Source: Alphaproteobacteria bacterium
GTDB lineage: Bacteria; Pseudomonadota; Alphaproteobacteria; SP197
Length of the DNA stretch: 14,895 nt
Direction: 5' to 3'
NCBI GenBank assembly: GCA_022822575.1
Contig: JAJEBJ010000293.1
Location: 1-14,895 of the forward strand
The notes beneath the pieces were generated by a model. It was not told the DNA's origin. It saw nothing but the letters and a program-made list of their open reading frames with translations, and ran no database searches. Of this stretch, positions 13,672-14,895 are shown piece after piece. Made by a program: the position numbers and the translations under genes. Within the stretch, counting starts at the first letter, position 1. Every line of letters starts with the position of its first letter.

Positions 13672-14895
13672 TCAGTCCACCGAAGCACCGATTCTCGTGT
13701 TGGTGCGAAAGTCGAACGCGATGTCGGGAAGTCCGGCAACGGGCAGCACGGTGACCTTCTCGTCGAGTTGATAACCCTGGTGGCCGGGATAGACGATCCA
13801 AAGGTGCTGAATCGGCAGATCACGCAGCACCGCATGCATGCTCCTCGTCATTGCGGGCGCATCCTGGTACTTGAACTCCATCCCCCACAGCGCCCCACGG
13901 GCCTGCCAGACAAGGTCGAGCTCCGCGCCGGTGTGAGTGCGCCAGAAGTGTGGACGGGAGACGTCCATCAGGCGGATGGCCTGCTCCATGGCGAAGCCCT
14001 CCCATGATGCACCGAGCTTCGGGTGGCACTCCAGCTGCCCGGGGGTGGCGATGGTGTGCAGGGAGTGAAGAAGGCCGCTGTCGCGTACGTAGAGCTTGGG
14101 CGCCTTCACCAGCCGCTTGCCGATGTTCGCGTACCACGGGGGCACCAGCCTGATCATGCAGGTCCCGCTCAGGATCTCGAGGTAACGGCGGACCGTGTGA
14201 TCGGAAACGCCGAATGACCGGCCAAGCTCGGAGAAGTTCAGCACCTGCCCATGATAGTGGCTCACCATCACCCAGAATCGTCGCAGGGTTTCCGCCGGAA
14301 CGAAGATGCCAAGGGCTGGAATGTCACGCTCCAGGTGACTGCGTATGAAGTCGTCGCGCCACAGGGCGGACTCCGTGTCATCGTCGGCAAGATAGCTCCT
14401 GGGGAACCCTCCGCGGAGCCACAGACGGCGCCATTCGGGAACACCGGTCTCGTCGACCGTCAACGAACCAAGATCGTGATACGCGACCCGACCGGCGAGA
14501 CTCTCGGAAACCTCCTTCACCAGGTTCGGCGAGGCGCTGCCAAGCAGCAGGTATCGTGCAGTCTGGTGGTGCCGGTCCGCGAGGACACGGAGCAGGGGAA
14601 AGATATCCGGCTTGCGCTGCACTTCGTCGATCACGACAGTACCGGTCAAGCCCTCCAGGGCTGTTTGCGGTTCGTTCAGCCGGACCAAGCTCCTCGGATC
14701 CTCAAGGTCGAAGTAGTGCTCCGCCTCCAGTTCCCGCGCCAGCGTGGTCTTGCCGCACTGGCGGGGCCCCAGAAGCGCCGTAACGGGCGCGCGACGCAAA
14801 CCGGCCCTGACGGCCTCCAGTTCCCGGGGACGAGGAGAGTCGCCGTGCCGGACCGACCTGGCCGCTGGAATCGCGCCCTGCCGGCCTCGAACGGC
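13672..14895 (-). CDS. AAA_14 / DUF4143 ATPase (5' end not resolved)
   Basis: This belongs to the widespread AAA_14-DUF4143 family of uncharacterised ATPases. The P-loop GPRQCGKTT, the Walker B TVVIDEVQRKP and the YLLLGSAS sensor strand form the N-terminal ATPase; DUF4143 follows, with GAELDLVW and GMEFKY spaced like a PD-(D/E)xK nuclease-type core. The frame is open to the window edge. The first possible start codon inside is TTG at 14797-14799, placing the P-loop at residue 11, shorter than family members, which usually have 20-30 residues before it; RPRELEAVRAGL just upstream looks like that missing part but has no ATG or GTG. The true start is therefore probably beyond 14895. The gene is convergent with the sulfatase. 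The cellular role is unknown. Confidence 0.87.
   Translation of the reverse strand, partial: AVRGRQGAIPAARSVRHGDSPRPRELEAVRAGLRRAPVTALLGPRQCGKTTLARELEAEHYFDLEDPRSLVRLNEPQTALEGLTGTVVIDEVQRKPDIFPLLRVLADRHHQTARYLLLGSASPNLVKEVSESLAGRVAYHDLGSLTVDETGVPEWRRLWLRGGFPRSYLADDDTESALWRDDFIRSHLERDIPALGIFVPAETLRRFWVMVSHYHGQVLNFSELGRSFGVSDHTVRRYLEILSGTCMIRLVPPWYANIGKRLVKAPKLYVRDSGLLHSLHTIATPGQLECHPKLGASWEGFAMEQAIRLMDVSRPHFWRTHTGAELDLVWQARGALWGMEFKYQDAPAMTRSMHAVLRDLPIQHLWIVYPGHQGYQLDEKVTVLPVAGLPDIAFDFRTNTRIGASVD

Noticed and set aside
12404..13801. A 465-codon minus-strand frame opposite the sulfatase
   Set aside because: It is antisense to a sulfatase with all active-site motifs intact and shows no domain of its own.

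Overview
The window is high-GC bacterial chromosomal DNA. The strong third-position GC, an extended IF-1 paralogue, a twin cold-shock-domain protein and the Rieske/GcvT/FAD-oxidoreductase/enolase gene content best fit an alphaproteobacterium. This is an inference; no rRNA, tRNA or taxonomic marker settles it. I see no insertion sequence, phage gene or CRISPR array.

Layout, left to right. (1) 1-3658, minus strand: a GcvT-like aminomethyl/methyltransferase, and upstream of it an MFS transporter overlapping a DUF1223 thiol protein by ATGA. (2) 3783-4649, plus: an EamA/DMT transporter, divergent from the MFS gene across a 124-bp spacer that holds an 8-bp perfect inverted repeat. (3) 4776-5419, minus: a VapBC-type toxin-antitoxin pair. 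(4) 5529-7933: an enolase-superfamily enzyme (minus) divergent from a Rieske oxygenase (plus), separated by 74 bp. (5) 7938-9104: infA-like IF-1 (minus) divergent from a twin cold-shock-domain protein (plus), sharing a ~350-bp spacer with likely structured leader. (6) 9144-10262, minus: a second Rieske oxygenase of the quaternary-amine type. (7) 10358-13543, plus: a tightly packed operon of a DksA/TraR-type zinc-finger protein, a DadA-like FAD oxidoreductase and a sulfatase. (8) 13672 to the right edge, minus: an AAA_14/DUF4143 ATPase with its N-terminus not resolved.

The metabolic genes point to catabolism of small organic solutes. Two Rieske oxygenases, a DAO-family FAD enzyme and a GcvT-fold enzyme are the parts expected for stepwise oxidative demethylation of methylated amines or betaines, with formaldehyde or one-carbon units passed to tetrahydrofolate. 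The enolase-superfamily enzyme suggests sugar-acid (or related carboxylate) dehydration or isomerisation, the sulfatase suggests removal of sulfate from an organic ester, and the two transporters suggest uptake or efflux. No Rieske reductase and no formylglycine-generating enzyme are encoded here, so these enzymes must use partners from elsewhere. The substrates cannot be read from the sequence.

I found no wholly new system. The most notable points are the non-canonical active-site residues of the enolase-superfamily enzyme, the zinc-finger gene coupled to an oxidoreductase-sulfatase operon, symmetric elements in two divergent spacers, and the translation/cold-shock pair set between two Rieske genes.
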